DNA of 64,000 nt from Hypomyces perniciosus (lineage: Eukaryota; Ascomycota; Sordariomycetes; Hypocreales; Hypocreaceae): NCBI GenBank assembly GCA_008477525.1, contig SPDT01000004.1, positions 2,418,001 to 2,482,000 of the forward strand, in the 5' to 3' direction. This document shows positions 37,699 to 49,445 of the stretch, piece by piece (the stretch's first letter is position 1; every line of letters starts with the position of its first letter). Below the pieces are notes generated by a model. That model did no database searches. It was not told the DNA's origin and saw only the letters and a program-made list of their open reading frames with translations. A program made the translations under genes and the position numbers.

Positions 37699-39015
37699 AT
37701 GGCCAATTTGCGTCTTTTTAAATCCGGATCACTCTCAGAATACCTCCTGCGACCATCCGTAAAGCCCTTATCCCAGCGGTTGAGCATCCTCCCACACCAA
37801 GCCGTCCGACGCAAGTCTGGCCCATATGGCTATACGCAGGCCAAGGCTCTCGTTTTCTCCAAGAATGGCGAGCCATCAGACGTACTAAAGTAAATACACA
37901 CTTCAACCTTGATAAAAAAAGAACGGTATATCTGACAAATGCCCAGGCTACATACACATTCTATTTCTCCCTCCCTCCCTTCCAAGTCCGTCATTGTTCG
38001 ATCACTCGCCGCCCCCATCAACCCCGCTGATATCAACACTATCCAGGGCACGTATGGCTCCCAACCGCCCTTTGTCTCGTTAATTGGGACACTCGAGCCA
38101 TCTGCAGTCCCGGGAAATGAAGGGGTGTTTGAAGTCCTCGCGACGGGCGACTCATCATCGCCGCTTTGTAAGGGAGACTGGGTAATCCCCGCCATATCTC
38201 AGTTCGGGACCTGGAGGACGCACGCTGTAGCGGAGGCGAAAGACCTTCTGAAGATTGACAAGGAGGGGTTGACCCCGGCTCAGGTGGCGACTGTCAGTGT
38301 CAACCCCTGCACGGCATATCGCATCCTGAGACACTACGGACCAGATGCCGGTGGCATGCCTGGCCTCGGCATGCGACCGCTTGAGGTTGGTAGTGGCGAG
38401 TGGTTCATCCAGAACGGAGCCAATTCGGGCGTTGGAAGGGCCGCCATCCAATTTGGAAAGCTCTGGGGACTAAGGAGTGTCAACGTCATCCGGGAGCGGG
38501 ACTCTCAAGAGGAAACCGATGCTTTGAAACAAGAGCTTTTTGATCTTGGTGCTGATGTAGTGGTGACTGAGACCCAACTATTGTCTCGCGAGTGGAAGGA
38601 TCAGCTGGCAGAGGTCACTCGCAAAGGGCGTGAGCAAATTGGCCTGGGCCTGAACTGCGTGGGCGGCAAATCTGCAACAGCGATAGCTCGATCACTAGGT
38701 GATGGCGCAACTATGGTGTCATACGGCGGCATGGCCAGGCAGCCAGTTTTACTGCCTGTTGGTCTACTTATCTTTAAGGACATCCGCTTTGTTGGCTTCT
38801 GGCTATCTCAGTGGAATCAGCGGGATATTGGCGGGCGCAAACACATGATTGATGACATCCTCGGTCTCATCCGGACAGGCAAGTTTCGAGATGTACCCCT
38901 GGATGAAGTCAAATGGGACTGGCAATCTGAAGTTGCCAGTCTCCAGGATGCGGTGCAAAAGGGGCTTCGGGGATTCAAGAAAGGCAAGGGAATCTTCGTC
39001 TTTGGCGACACCTGA
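37699..39015 (+). CDS. ETR1: Mitochondrial enoyl-[acyl-carrier-protein] reductase (Etr1/Mrf1 type)
   Basis: Two exons, 37699-37889 and 37947-39015, give 419 residues; the intron has GTAAAT, a CTGAC branch and CCCAG. The protein belongs to the medium-chain dehydrogenase/reductase superfamily. It shows the start of the catalytic domain with NPADINTIQGTYG, where the Tyr after the Gly-Thr corresponds to the catalytic position in Etr1, and an NADPH-binding NGANSGVG motif near residues 218-225. Later pieces (GLNCVGGKSA and FVGFWLSQW) fit the family. Etr1 reduces trans-2-enoyl thioesters in mitochondrial fatty-acid synthesis, needed for lipoate and respiration. The basic, Ser-rich first 45 residues, without acidic residues apart from one Glu, act as a likely mitochondrial presequence. 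Confidence 0.9.
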
Positions 39016-39610
39016 GTCAAAATGTGTACATGAACACGAATATGCATGTATAGGTATACAATACCGCATGTATAGGTATACAATACCGCATGTGAAGTTC
39101 CTACAAATCTGGCCGTACCCGAGAATCGACGTACCGAGCGTCTATCACAGCTGAACCGTTCCCACCAGCCTCATGGATGCTGGCGACTCTGGCGGTACGC
39201 CACATATCCGGCAACAAATGGGTTGCTACTATGAGGCTCCTACCGAGCTCAGGAAGGGCCGATCCCATTTTGTCAAGGCCTGGGGATTATTCAGTGAGGC
39301 AATCAACTTGCCCCTGTGAGGGCGAACTAACTTGCATATTGACTTCGCTATGTCATATGTATATGCACATTGCGGGACAACGCAAAGGGAAGGCGCATAA
39401 ATGCTTTAAAAAACGAAATGTAGCGTAAATCAGAAACACAAAGATGAAACCAGTGTTATGTCATGTCATGTCATGTCTATCTCCCAGTGCAAGCTCTGCC
39501 TAAACCTACTAAGGATGAGATTGCTCTGCCAAACACCAAGTTTCCAAATCCATTAGCCCAGGCACCGGTCAGATGTATTGGACACCAAAATTCCGGTATC
39601 GCCGTCCCAG
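39016..39610. other. Convergent 3' region with a short tandem repeat
   Basis: It lies between the stops of Etr1 (+) and Vps34 (-). It contains a 22-bp unit repeated twice plus a partial third copy at 39044-39094 and a (CATGT)n run near 39455-39478. No gene is visible. Confidence 0.6.
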
Positions 39611-42553
39611 CTAGGCTCTTAAAGCCTGTGCCCATTCATGAAGCTTATCAATTACAACCGGAGCGAACGCCGTTAACGTATCCTCGATCACCCTCTCAAA
39701 GTACAAAATTGCCTCTTCTTCACTCAGCTCCAGGTGAAACCTCTCTCGAACTTTCAGCACAGCCTTGTCTGGCTCCAACCTAATGTCCGGAATGTTGGCA
39801 TGAACCATGAGGCTGAACAAGTTGAGGATCAGGTTAGATGATTTGCGCAGGGCTGTGTATGCCAGAAAGCAATACTGCTTAAACTGTTTGTAGTGCTCCG
39901 ACTGCACTCCTCCCATGCAGTCGACCATCTCTTTAGAGAGCTTCATCACCGGTGCAAACGGCTTGGGATCACGGCCAAGGATATAACCAAAGTCCGCATG
40001 GAAGAAGTGTCCATCTGGAGCGAGTAGGAGGTTGTCAAGGTGTCGGTCACCAACACCTAGGATGTATGTGATGACACAATAACCTGCACAAGACCTGACG
40101 TACGTGTCGAGTGTCTCCTGGCGGACACCAAGCGGTTGTCTGTCATCGGGGTTGTGATGCTTCAGATAGGCCAAGGCCGGGTTGTTCTTAAATTTGCCGA
40201 CAATGCTGGATAGACTTTGAGACTGAACAAACTGGGAAGCTCCTGCTGTTGTGCTCGTTGCTAAAATCTTGTAGGGCGATAACTTCAAGTCGAGATTCTC
40301 CTTCTGCAGCAGCTGGTCCATTAGGGTTATGATCTGAATAACCAATTGGTCCTGCCTCAAGTCGTCGCCTAGTTTGAAGATAATGGGATACTGGCCACCC
40401 GTTGTCGTTTTGAAGGTGCACTTGATAGGATTAAGAGATGACTTGAATACCGTCACCTGGTCTGGAACGACACCTGTGATCATGATCGACGGGTCGAGGG
40501 CCATTGGAAGTGGCGGGTCTATTGTCAGGAGTTCATTCTTTGGATCTCCAAGGAAAGTTTTCACTCGATCTACTTTCTTCGCGATTGACTCATTCGACAT
40601 TTTGACATCACTCGCAATTTTTGAAAGAATTGCCAGGAGCTCGGCCTGTCGAAGGAGTGCCTTTCGGTCTTCATTCCCCATTGGTTGCTGTACGAGCTCT
40701 GTCATGAAGTCGTATGCAACTTTGCGATAAATCTCTCTATTGTTTACTCCTTGTTCGGGGCTGTGATCATCGCATTCTACCATAAGGTACCAGTGGAAAT
40801 AGTTTCCTAACATGAAGTTGGCAGCTGCTCGCTGAATGAGGAACTGCGCAAGAGGAGAATCCCGGGTGTTGCTATTTTGACAGGAGTCGGCCGACATGTG
40901 TTCGTATTTCAGGGCCTGGACAAGTTGTAGTAGGTAAAGTAAGAGCTCTTGGTCATCTGCCTTTCGTAATCGATTCACGGCATACGATCGAACAGCTGGG
41001 TTGTCGAATGATGGCCCGAGCATTTCGAGAGCATCATCCACATCAATTTCAGTCCAACGGGCGAGGACCTGGATTGCCTGTTTTGCTTCACTTTGATCGC
41101 CCCAATTTACGGATTTGACAAACTTTGTCAACGCTCGTTTGTCTCGAGTCAGGTGATATCTGAACTTCCACACAAGATCTGTCTCCTCGGGTGTCAATAT
41201 GTGGGTTGGTGAATAAGACATGATGACATTAAGCTCATCCCGAACTTTCGCATTCGGCTTCAGATCTTTGTCCAGAATACCATGTCGATGTGAACTTCGG
41301 AAAAGACGCCGGTGCTTGGCCTCAGCAGGGTTGTCTTTCTGCCCTACCTCGGGATCATAGACCATAACAAGACGAGATCCAAAGTCTGTCGAGCTTTCCC
41401 CCAAAGCATTGATACCCGGGCCAAACTGGACCTGGGGCTGTCTTTGAGAAAGGGTTTGGGAGGCTGAAAGGGGCTGCAGGGCGGATATTGGTGGCGGTTC
41501 GTATTCGTGGTCTGCAAAGACGACTGGGAAGTCAAAACGCGGCAGCTCTACATTGAGAACAAAAGTTGAAGAGCCTTGTGTGCCATGGTCAACGGCATCC
41601 TGACAGCCTCGCGCGTGGCTGAAATGATCTCCGTTCACGGCACGTTCCCGCTGGAGCATCTTCATAGATAACCTCGCGGCCTGCAAACCTCTCTTTTCGA
41701 AGCTCCGAAAAACCATCTGATCAAGCCAATCCACACGAGGAATTTCTCCCATCTCGTGCTTCTTGAAAAGATTCTCCATCCTATCGAGTTCTTCGGCATC
41801 TCTGTCCAGTTGTGTGACTTCGGTTGCCCTATGGTTTCCCTTCCTCTTCCAATCAACAAGAGCTGGTGTTGTCGTGGTATCGGTTCCATCGGCATGTCTA
41901 TGTCTATGTACGAAGCATTTTTGGCGACCCTTTTGGATCTGATTGTCGTCGCCGAACAAGGGGACAGTTGTCCCTCCAAATGGAATCGAGTGACCCAGTG
42001 CGTTTCCACCCCCAGTCGGTGACAGATCCCATATCGTAATGGCGAGGCAAGAGTTGGCTGGCAGAGATTTGTAGGTTATGGGAAGCTGTAGCCATTCGTT
42101 CCATCTGTGAGAAACCTGTTAGTCCAACTTGTAGCATTGCGACGGCTCCTGGGGTCTACGTACTTTCTTTCCGAACGGAAAGACTTATACGCCGTTTGCA
42201 CAGGGACAGTCAGTGGTTTGGAACCCGCCCAAACCTGGATGGTGACGAAAAGGTCAGAGAAAGGGCTGTGCAGATCGATCGGAGAGTGTTAGCTTTCTCT
42301 CTCACCACGTCCCCATCCCGAGCTACCTACCTCGTACTCGAACCAGCATGCCGCAGTCCTGGCTTGTCAAGGAGTGTAGAATACTTTATTGGCGGTTCGT
42401 CTCCCTCTAGATTCATGCTATAATAGATGGTCAGTAACAAGAGTCCAGTGCCGGCAATCCTGGGAGGGGATGGTACATTCGAATTATGACAGGATAGTCA
42501 ACATCCTTGGAGCCCGCAAAAGAAAACGGGTCCATTCTCCCGTGCTCAGCCAT
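39611..42553 (-). CDS. VPS34: Class III phosphatidylinositol 3-kinase Vps34
   Basis: Four exons fit in phase: 42553-42477, 42417-42331, 42265-42164 and 42104-39611, giving 919 residues, close to fungal Vps34. In order it has the C2 domain (NLEGDEPPIKYS at about 28, then WNEWLQLPITY), the helical PIK domain in the middle, and the kinase domain at the C-terminus. The kinase keeps GDDLRQDQ, the catalytic loop GDRHLDN (about 774-780) and the DFG at about 792-794. The enzyme makes PI3P on endosomes and autophagosomes and works with Vps15 and Atg6/Vps30. The upstream ATG at 42553 adds six residues; an ATG at 42535 (MDPFSFAG) looks closer to the usual family start. Introns include one with a weak donor (GTACCA) but a good TACTGAC branch. 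Confidence 0.93.
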
Positions 42554-43592
42554 GGCAATTTATACCATTCCGGGATTTTGGGCGATGGAAAATTCCAATG
42601 GGATCCTGAGCCTGGATCTTAAGCTGATGTTTTTCGTGTCTGGTTGCATGTGTAAGTATTAGATAGGCGTCTCGTATGTAGTCTAATGTTTGTTGATTGT
42701 TTTCGGGGGACGAGAGTCGAGGCCCCTGATATCACCGGCAAGGTACGTACTGCAGACCCCGCTGTGGGGTCGGCAACAAATAATCCGCCCTGCGCGTTTC
42801 CTACCTAGGTAGGTTGGCACTGTCGTCAAGCATCTCGTTCAGACAGGTTTTCAGCGTCGTCATACCTACAAACCTGCAGTGTCTAAATCAGCCAAGGGGT
42901 CTTCCGTCAGCTGCATAAAGATTCTCGGGACAAGAATACAGCCCGCGCAAATCACACTAGGGACCTATTTGTCATCTAGGGAAGTCGTGTATAAGATCCT
43001 TTTTTTTTGCGCTAGAGATGCCATGCAGTAGGTGGCTGTCTCGCAGGCTCTTGGATATAAGTCTTCTAATACGGTGTAAATGGTATCGACAACGCCTACG
43101 CAATTGTGTCCAAGGTGGGCCTCAAAAAGGCCGCTGTGTTATTCATCGACATACAAGGACAGGTTTTGTGGCATCGAGATGTTTTTGTTCGTCGACCGAG
43201 TATCGGAGTTTATGGTAAGCGTTGATGGACATAGACTGCGGGATAAAAGGTAGGCCGGGTCGTTGCGAAGTTGACGTCTATAAACTTGTCGGTGTTCTCG
43301 TTACGACCGGTGGTGCTCCGTATACTGTATCTCATCTCGACTCATGTTGTCACATGTAGACTTGAATAGTTTGGCCCATTTCACGGTGGTATTTTAATAA
43401 TCCCTATGTGCTTTGTATTGTATTTAGATGGCTGTTTGCAACCAACCTATCATCAATGGGGGAAAGAGTCTAAAAGGTAAAATACATGATGCAATTGAAC
43501 ATCAGATGAGCTCCAGCGCCAATCCACCAACACCGAATGATATAACCAACGCCAGACTCAGCGCCCTATATCATAGCCAACCTTTGTTTATA
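42554..43592. other. Intergenic region, no gene seen
   Basis: It holds the promoter side of Vps34 and the 3' side of the DUF4336 gene. There is a T9 tract near 43000-43008 and no convincing coding frame; the frame at 43428-44096 on the plus strand is antisense to the DUF4336 gene. Confidence 0.5.
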
Positions 43593-44476
43593 TTAATCGT
43601 GGCCATTGAGATGCCATCCGAACACCTTTCGGAAAACCTCTTTGCCATTTCCTTCGATCACATCCCCGTGGCACGGAATAATCGTGCTGAAGTCCCATTG
43701 GTCCATCACGCGGATGCTGTCAGTGTAGCTAGGTCGATCCTTGGCCGCGACATACCAATTGAAGCGCTTTATCCACTTGGCGTCGCCGGTTGTGTTTTGA
43801 ATTCCGGTAAACAACTTATCGGCAATACCGCCGCTCGGCCTCTCCAGCTCGGGGACTTTGCTGTACTGTTCAGCAGCTGGAAGGTTGAACAGGAGGTCTG
43901 CCTCGATGAAGACGCGATCCGGCCTGTAGTTGAAAACGATCTCCCGGTTGCCGTGGCCGTCTACATACTCATAATCAAAGTCGGCATCGAACTCATCGCT
44001 AATCTTGATGTCCCGCTTTCCAGCCTTGATAAAGACAACGGAGAAGGGCTCCTTGCCAATCTTGGGGTCATCTGCCAGGGTGCGCTTCTCCGGTAGGCCT
44101 TCGGGGCCGATGATCTTGGCACCGGGGTACTGCTTGGCCCATTCCGAGATGAAGATGTGGTGCTCATAATCTAGGGCAATGATGTAGCCAACGTTGCCGC
44201 CCATCTCTGCCACCTTGGCTTTCGAGGCCTCGGTAAGAGCCACTGGAGAGAAAACGGCGAGGGTGCTGGAGGTAAGTTTGACTGCACATGTTCAGTCAGT
44301 ACGAGAGACGCCAATAAATAGAAAGGCAGCTGGGGTAACATACCCAATGTCCCGCGGCCCCCAATCTTGAGCTTGCCGTAGCGCGCGAAAGGCACCGAAA
44401 AGGTCACGATGTTTGGCGTGACATTGCGGATGACCATGACATCATCTGGGTTGGAGGGGATAAGCTCTGCCGACAT
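43593..44476 (-). CDS. DUF4336 family protein (metallo-beta-lactamase-like fold)
   Basis: Two exons, 44476-44344 and 44281-43593, give 273 residues; the intron is GTATGT to GTGCAG with a TACTGAC branch. The start MSAELIPSNPDD is followed by VTPNIVTFSVPFARYGKLKIGGRGTL, then a conserved central part with YEHHIFISEW and a C-terminal CHGD motif. Histidine-rich pieces of this type resemble metallo-beta-lactamase-like folds, and the family is DUF4336, of unknown function. A longer start at 44716 is also open in frame; it would add 80 residues rich in Arg and Ser, including RRYSS, which look like a mitochondrial targeting sequence. I chose 44476 because it fits the family start; the extension would change the predicted location. 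Confidence 0.8.
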
Positions 44477-45519
44477 GTTTGCTGGGGAGGGGTGGTTGGG
44501 ATGACGATTAACTGCAACTGAATGACACGCCGTGTTGCTTGAATATCTTCGAATCTGAGGCTCCCGACGTGATATGTAATTGTTGACGACAGCAGACCTT
44601 GTCGATACAGCCCTAGGGAAAGAGAACAATCTCCAAGCCGACGAATGACAAGCAGACCGATGGAATCTTTTCGCATAGGTTATGGGTGATTTGAGGAATC
44701 TTTTTTCGTGGGCCATGGATGAGCTTAAGAAGCGTCAACAATGACAGGGTGAGTTGATATGGCCCATGCTTTTTAATCGGCGCATCACGGCCATTCCGGA
44801 CGACCCGTTCCACATGCTCTAGGGACATGAAACTTTATGCTGGAGGAACTTGATCGCGATTACTACTAGCTAGATCCTTAGGTATGTAGTATCCGTAGTA
44901 ATGACATCAACAGCAGAGGTTGCGCCGTCCTATCGCAGCCACAGATGCCCCATGTTACACTTGATTGGAAGCAACGACGTCGACTCACAGGACCTTATTT
45001 GCCTTATTTGTACTTCGTACTCCGTATAAAATACTAATACTACTAGGTACTACTACGATGATGTATGTACTTATTAATACATCCTGGATCAGGATGAGTA
45101 CTAATGTACTAGATGCTAAAATCACCTTAATGAATAGACTTCCAAATATGCTAGATACTGTTGAGAGATGTTTGGATGACTACGAAGTACGATAACCACA
45201 CATTCGATCAATAGACTTTTAAGAATAGAAATTTTACAAGTGAGTGCTTTAGACATGCTGGTAGTGCCGTGGCTACGATGTACTTCGTATCTGAGCTGTA
45301 TTTGTAATAAAACTTACCGAGGCTCGGTACGGAGTAACTTCTACTTGCGTTTATTTGTCCGAACGAGATTCCCAACACTTATTAGTCGTCTACTACGTAC
45401 TCCGAATGCATTATAGATGAGAGTCCTACGGGTGAATCAGACGTGGCAATAAAACAGCCTCATATGCTCTGTAGCTACCTACGACATAATAGTCTATGTA
45501 CAATATTGACACGTCCCCG
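44477..45519. other. Intergenic region with TACTTCGTA/TACTCCGTA motifs
   Basis: It is the promoter side of the DUF4336 gene (part may encode its alternative N-terminus up to 44716) and the 3' side of the orphan gene. Motifs of the TACTTCGTACTCCGTA type occur near 45008, 45180, 45275, 45330 and 45395. No other gene is visible. Confidence 0.55.
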
Positions 45520-47370
45520 TCACTCTCGCCACAGCAATCGACAACCTAATCGCCAACCTTCCTCAACCACTTGAATCAGCCGTAATATACACACCAACCA
45601 AACATCGGAAAGCGGACCTAGGAGCTGAAGTAATTCCACTACACGAGCCCATCGCCCCCTGGTCGCATACTCCAACATGTACTCCCTCGACAGGGCGTTC
45701 GCCTGAATCCAAATGGCCCTCTCACGTTCGAGCGACGCGTACTTCCACGCTGTGAGAAATATCGCAAGGTGTCTCGCGAGACGCATCACGTCCCATGGCG
45801 TTAGGGTCTTCATGGGACGCGCCTCAATTTTCAGGCGCTCTAGAAAGTTCAGGTGACTGCCAAGCATCTTCCAGCAACAGTACTGTATAGTATCAACCGA
45901 CCGTACCATGATTAGGTGAATTAGCCTTAGAGCACCCAAGGCGACAACCTTCAAGAAATGTAGCCACACTTGAATATTCTCCATGAAATAGGATATCAAT
46001 GGATACCTGTTCGTCCGATGGATCACAGAAGCCCATCCAGGGTCCTGATCAACCCAAATCTGTCTGGGCAATGGATTGTCCACACCACGCGCATCCATAG
46101 AGACCTCGAGTTCTAGCTTTTCCTTTTCAGTGGCAGCCAGTCGCTGTTTTAGTTGTGTATTCTCGTCACGAAGCTCTCGGAGTTCTGGTGCTTCCTCCCG
46201 GTTGGGAGCTTCAACATCAATAACAGAGTTGACTTCTCCAGCGATAGAATAGACTTTTTCCTGGGTAGCATCATGCCGTATAGGGATGACTGCTTGTCCT
46301 ATTGCGGTACCACTCTCCTCCTTCAGCCCAGTGTCGACTTCTTCTCTTCGACTGGAATAAACGTTGCCTTCCAAAGTGGAGTCAAGCACTTGATTATCGC
46401 CATCTGCTTCGGTCATCACAGAATCGCTGGCTCTTCCATTGTTGACTAGGGAGACAGACGCCCCTTCTGGCAAGGATCCGACCTCGCTCTTCGCCAAGGA
46501 GCTGACTTTCTCCGGTACAGGATCGACTCGTTTGTTCATCGTGGTCAACGCGGAGCTGCCACATACCGTTGTAGGGTCGATTGGGCTGTAAGCCCCTATT
46601 CGAGGGCTCGCTGTTGCCATTTCGGGCATATATCCTTTGTTTCCATGCGATAATGGGGGCTCTTGTTCGGTGTCGAGGGGTTCCTGCACTGCCCTATCCT
46701 CAAGCACCAGGCCCTCTAGATTTTCCTTTCGCCGTCCCTTTTTGGCCTCCTTCTTGGCCTCCTTCTTGTCCTCCTTCTCTCGCACCTCTTGCACCACTTG
46801 CACGTCTTTCCCTTCCTTTTCCTGTATCTTCTCTTGTATCTCTTCCTCTTCCCCTTCCTCTTTATTTTCCTCTTCCTCTTTTACCTCATTTTGCACTCCC
46901 TCTTCCTCTTCCTCTTCCTCTTCTTGTACCCTTTTCTCTTCCGCCTGCACTTCCTTTTGCACCTGTTCTTGCTTTACTTTAACTGCCCACCCCTGTTCTT
47001 TCTCCTGCTCTTTCTGTTGTGCCAATGATTTTAGATTTATGTCTGGCGAATGTATATCTCCCAGCTGGAGGCCCCATGCAGAGGAGGAGAAATCGGGAGA
47101 TTTTCCATCTACCATATGATTCCGACGAGTTTGCCGCCCTTTCACCAAATCCTTCATCTTGCGGGACAACAACGTTTCCATCATCTCTTCACTAAGATCA
47201 AACTCATGTCCTACGTCATCAGGGCGAAGACCGAACGTATCTCCATGATCAGTATCCCGGGACTCATTGTAGCTTGAGTCTCTCGATTCATTTTCACACG
47301 TCGTATTGATTGTTTGAGGGTTGGTCTTTTCCCCCAATCGCAAAATATCGATTTCATCGCTGCCGAACAT
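45520..47370 (-). CDS. Orphan Glu-rich coiled-coil protein with hydrophobic C-terminal segments
   Basis: This uninterrupted frame has 616 residues and no family I recognise. Residues 1-115 are acidic and polar. About 115-220 is a very Glu/Lys/Gln-rich region (QKEQEKEQG, then long Glu runs) likely to be a single alpha-helix or coiled coil, encoded by GAG/GAA-type purine repeats. A short leucine-zipper-like helix lies at about 396-425 (LRELRDENTQLKQRL). The C-terminal 190 residues are quite different: hydrophobic stretches near 462-490 and 580-603 could be membrane helices, with Trp/Arg-rich segments between. It may be a lineage-specific gene. The long open frame with a sensible architecture supports it as real, though expression is unproven. 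Confidence 0.6.
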   Translation of the reverse strand: MFGSDEIDILRLGEKTNPQTINTTCENESRDSSYNESRDTDHGDTFGLRPDDVGHEFDLSEEMMETLLSRKMKDLVKGRQTRRNHMVDGKSPDFSSSAWGLQLGDIHSPDINLKSLAQQKEQEKEQGWAVKVKQEQVQKEVQAEEKRVQEEEEEEEEGVQNEVKEEEENKEEGEEEEIQEKIQEKEGKDVQVVQEVREKEDKKEAKKEAKKGRRKENLEGLVLEDRAVQEPLDTEQEPPLSHGNKGYMPEMATASPRIGAYSPIDPTTVCGSSALTTMNKRVDPVPEKVSSLAKSEVGSLPEGASVSLVNNGRASDSVMTEADGDNQVLDSTLEGNVYSSRREEVDTGLKEESGTAIGQAVIPIRHDATQEKVYSIAGEVNSVIDVEAPNREEAPELRELRDENTQLKQRLAATEKEKLELEVSMDARGVDNPLPRQIWVDQDPGWASVIHRTNRYPLISYFMENIQVWLHFLKVVALGALRLIHLIMVRSVDTIQYCCWKMLGSHLNFLERLKIEARPMKTLTPWDVMRLARHLAIFLTAWKYASLERERAIWIQANALSREYMLEYATRGRWARVVELLQLLGPLSDVWLVCILRLIQVVEEGWRLGCRLLWRE

Positions 47371-48013
47371 GGTGGAACTTGGTAAGAGTCTCGGAAATTC
47401 TGGTGGCCAACGTGTTGATTGGGGAAAGGTCTTGGATAGTGAGACGGATGTGCTTCGGTGCTGCGTTGCTAGATATGGAAGTGCTTCCCAAGTTGCAAAT
47501 GAGGAACGGATTGGCCTTGTCTATGATAGGCAAAACAACCTTTGCTCGCGTTTTAAGATGGGTGAGAGGAAGTGGACAAAAGTAGCATTATGGGCCGGAA
47601 AAGAAGCGACCTTCTAACATGGAACACCTCGGCTTGCCCCAATGCCCACCGCCTGCTCAAAGAAAAGTCTTTGTTCAAGCCCACACAAACTCTGTAAATC
47701 AAGGCATCCTTTCTTGTTCTAATACAGGGAGTGGCACTGCAGGACAAAGGAGGTACAACGCTAAAGCCACATTGTGGTGCATCCTAAGGTCTCGAGGGCG
47801 GGCAAGAAGTAACATCAGCATGCAGCGCTGCATTGCCTTCTTTGTTGAAAGGGTGTCCAAATTAGAAACCACATAGCACGTACTGGTCTTTGTAGTCATT
47901 CCACTGCGCCTTTGCGCCTTTCTTTGAGTGACCAATGTTGCGTGGCTCATGAGCAGAGATTTCTAGACATTGTTGCTGAATGCGAGCCCAAAAGCAATGA
48001 CAATCATGACGTC
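47371..48013. other. Intergenic region, no gene seen
   Basis: It is the promoter side of the orphan gene and the 3' side of Nse4, both on the minus strand. Open frames here are short and unsupported. Confidence 0.5.
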
Positions 48014-49445
48014 CTAGCTATACCAACCCCTTGCTCCAGGGCCTGATGTGCTAGATTCTTGTCTATGGTCGATCATTGGCTCCTTTAAGTTGAACGTTTC
48101 TATAATATCACGCCAGGTGACCATATCCATGGACAGAATGGCTTGGTGTTTAGAAGCACCTTGGCGAGCTGCTCCGTCATCGTCTGCATCTCGATCCACT
48201 GGCGCTGAATGGGAGGTCAGAAACAAGAAAGAAGATAAACTGGGGTTGGCTCTTGGGTACGGCGATAGAAGGCTTACCTAAGGCTGGGAGATCAAACTGG
48301 TCAAAGTCAATCTCGACTCTCCCATCTCGAATGAGAAAGCTGACATAGAACAAGTTCTCAACAGTTTGCCCGAAGGATCTTGGATTGACAACGAATCTCA
48401 TCAGGTCGATCCCACCTGTGCTCCGTAGACCATGTTGGTGCATGATTCTAGTCTTCTCTTCGTCATCCATGTCATCTTCGATCAACTCCGCCACCGTCTC
48501 CTGCGTATCGGCCTGGATTTTGTATAGTTGCTGGAGAATCTTTCCGCATATTGCCGTCAAGTCATTTTCTTTTTTAGCGAGATCTTCCACGTTAAGCACC
48601 TCAGGCCTTGTTTCGGTCAAGGTATTAGGGCGGAATGGCGCACTTCGCTTTGTTACCCTTCGCACTTTCTTTTCCACTGACAATGGACCCAGAAGAAAAC
48701 CGGGAAGAGCAGGTCTTCGAACATGTGGCAGACAAGCGAAACGCCCTAGGTGTGGCCAATTCATCATGTCTCCTTCATCGCCGACATCATCATTGTCGTC
48801 ATCATCGCCCCTGCCTCGAGACACCCTCCTTCGCTGTCGCTGTGTGCTGGATAACTCAAGAGCGTTGTCATCGGCAATACCTCCTCCTTGTCGCATATAT
48901 GCGATGCATTTGGAGACGAACTCATCGACGTCGATTCCTTGCGATAGGCTACCTTGGGTCAAGCGCAACGTTTTGCGGTACGACAGGTCGGTCGTGCTGA
49001 CAAGCAGCCTCGAGTCAATGGTGGCTTCCGTTGTTTGTCGCACCTGCTTGGATAATTCATTTGCCCGTATAATTGCTTCATGGAGACCGTGAGAATCTCC
49101 TTGAAGGTACTCTTCACTATTCTCTGTGATTTCGCGGAGGAGATCTCTGAACCCTTGCTGGACTTTGCGACGCTCTTCCAGTGGCTGGTCTGGGTCATAA
49201 ATATCGTCGGAATCGCGACTATTATCGTCATCATCAGACTCTGGGTCCTGTGTCCTCCGACGAATGTTAGATGACTCTCCACTGGTAGTGTTTGTGCGCT
49301 TCCTCTTGGTCCCCGAGAAGCTGCGAGCATCCTCTCTTTGTCTCATGGCTAAACTCTGTCGCGCCGCGGTGGTCTGCTGGGGTGATGGTGACGGACTTGG
49401 AGAGGGAGACTGCTCGCCCGGGGAGCCGGATACACGATTCGGCAT
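48014..49445 (-). CDS. NSE4: SMC5/6 complex kleisin subunit Nse4
   Basis: Two exons, 49445-48278 and 48204-48014, give 452 residues; the intron has GTAAGC, a CTGAC branch and a TTCAG acceptor. The N-terminal part after a polar Ser/Pro and acidic lead contains the Nse4 helix region (RKVQQGFRDLLREITENS), and the C-terminal part holds the winged-helix region (VENLFYVSFLIRDGRVEI and LSMDMVTWRDIIETFNL). As the kleisin of the SMC5/6 complex it bridges the Smc5 and Smc6 heads with Nse1 and Nse3, acting in the nucleus in DNA repair and replication-fork resolution. The acidic low-complexity linker (GDDDDNDDVGDEGD) is unremarkable for the family. The ATG at 49445 is the first in frame. Confidence 0.9.

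Noticed and set aside
43428..44096. 222-codon plus-strand frame
   Set aside because: It is antisense to the DUF4336 gene, which has family motifs and a clean intron.
46581..47119. Plus-strand frames rich in Ser, Pro and Leu opposite the orphan gene
   Set aside because: They are the antisense of GAG/GAA repeats and give only low-complexity peptides.
48385..49092. 235-codon plus-strand frame
   Set aside because: It is the antisense of Nse4.
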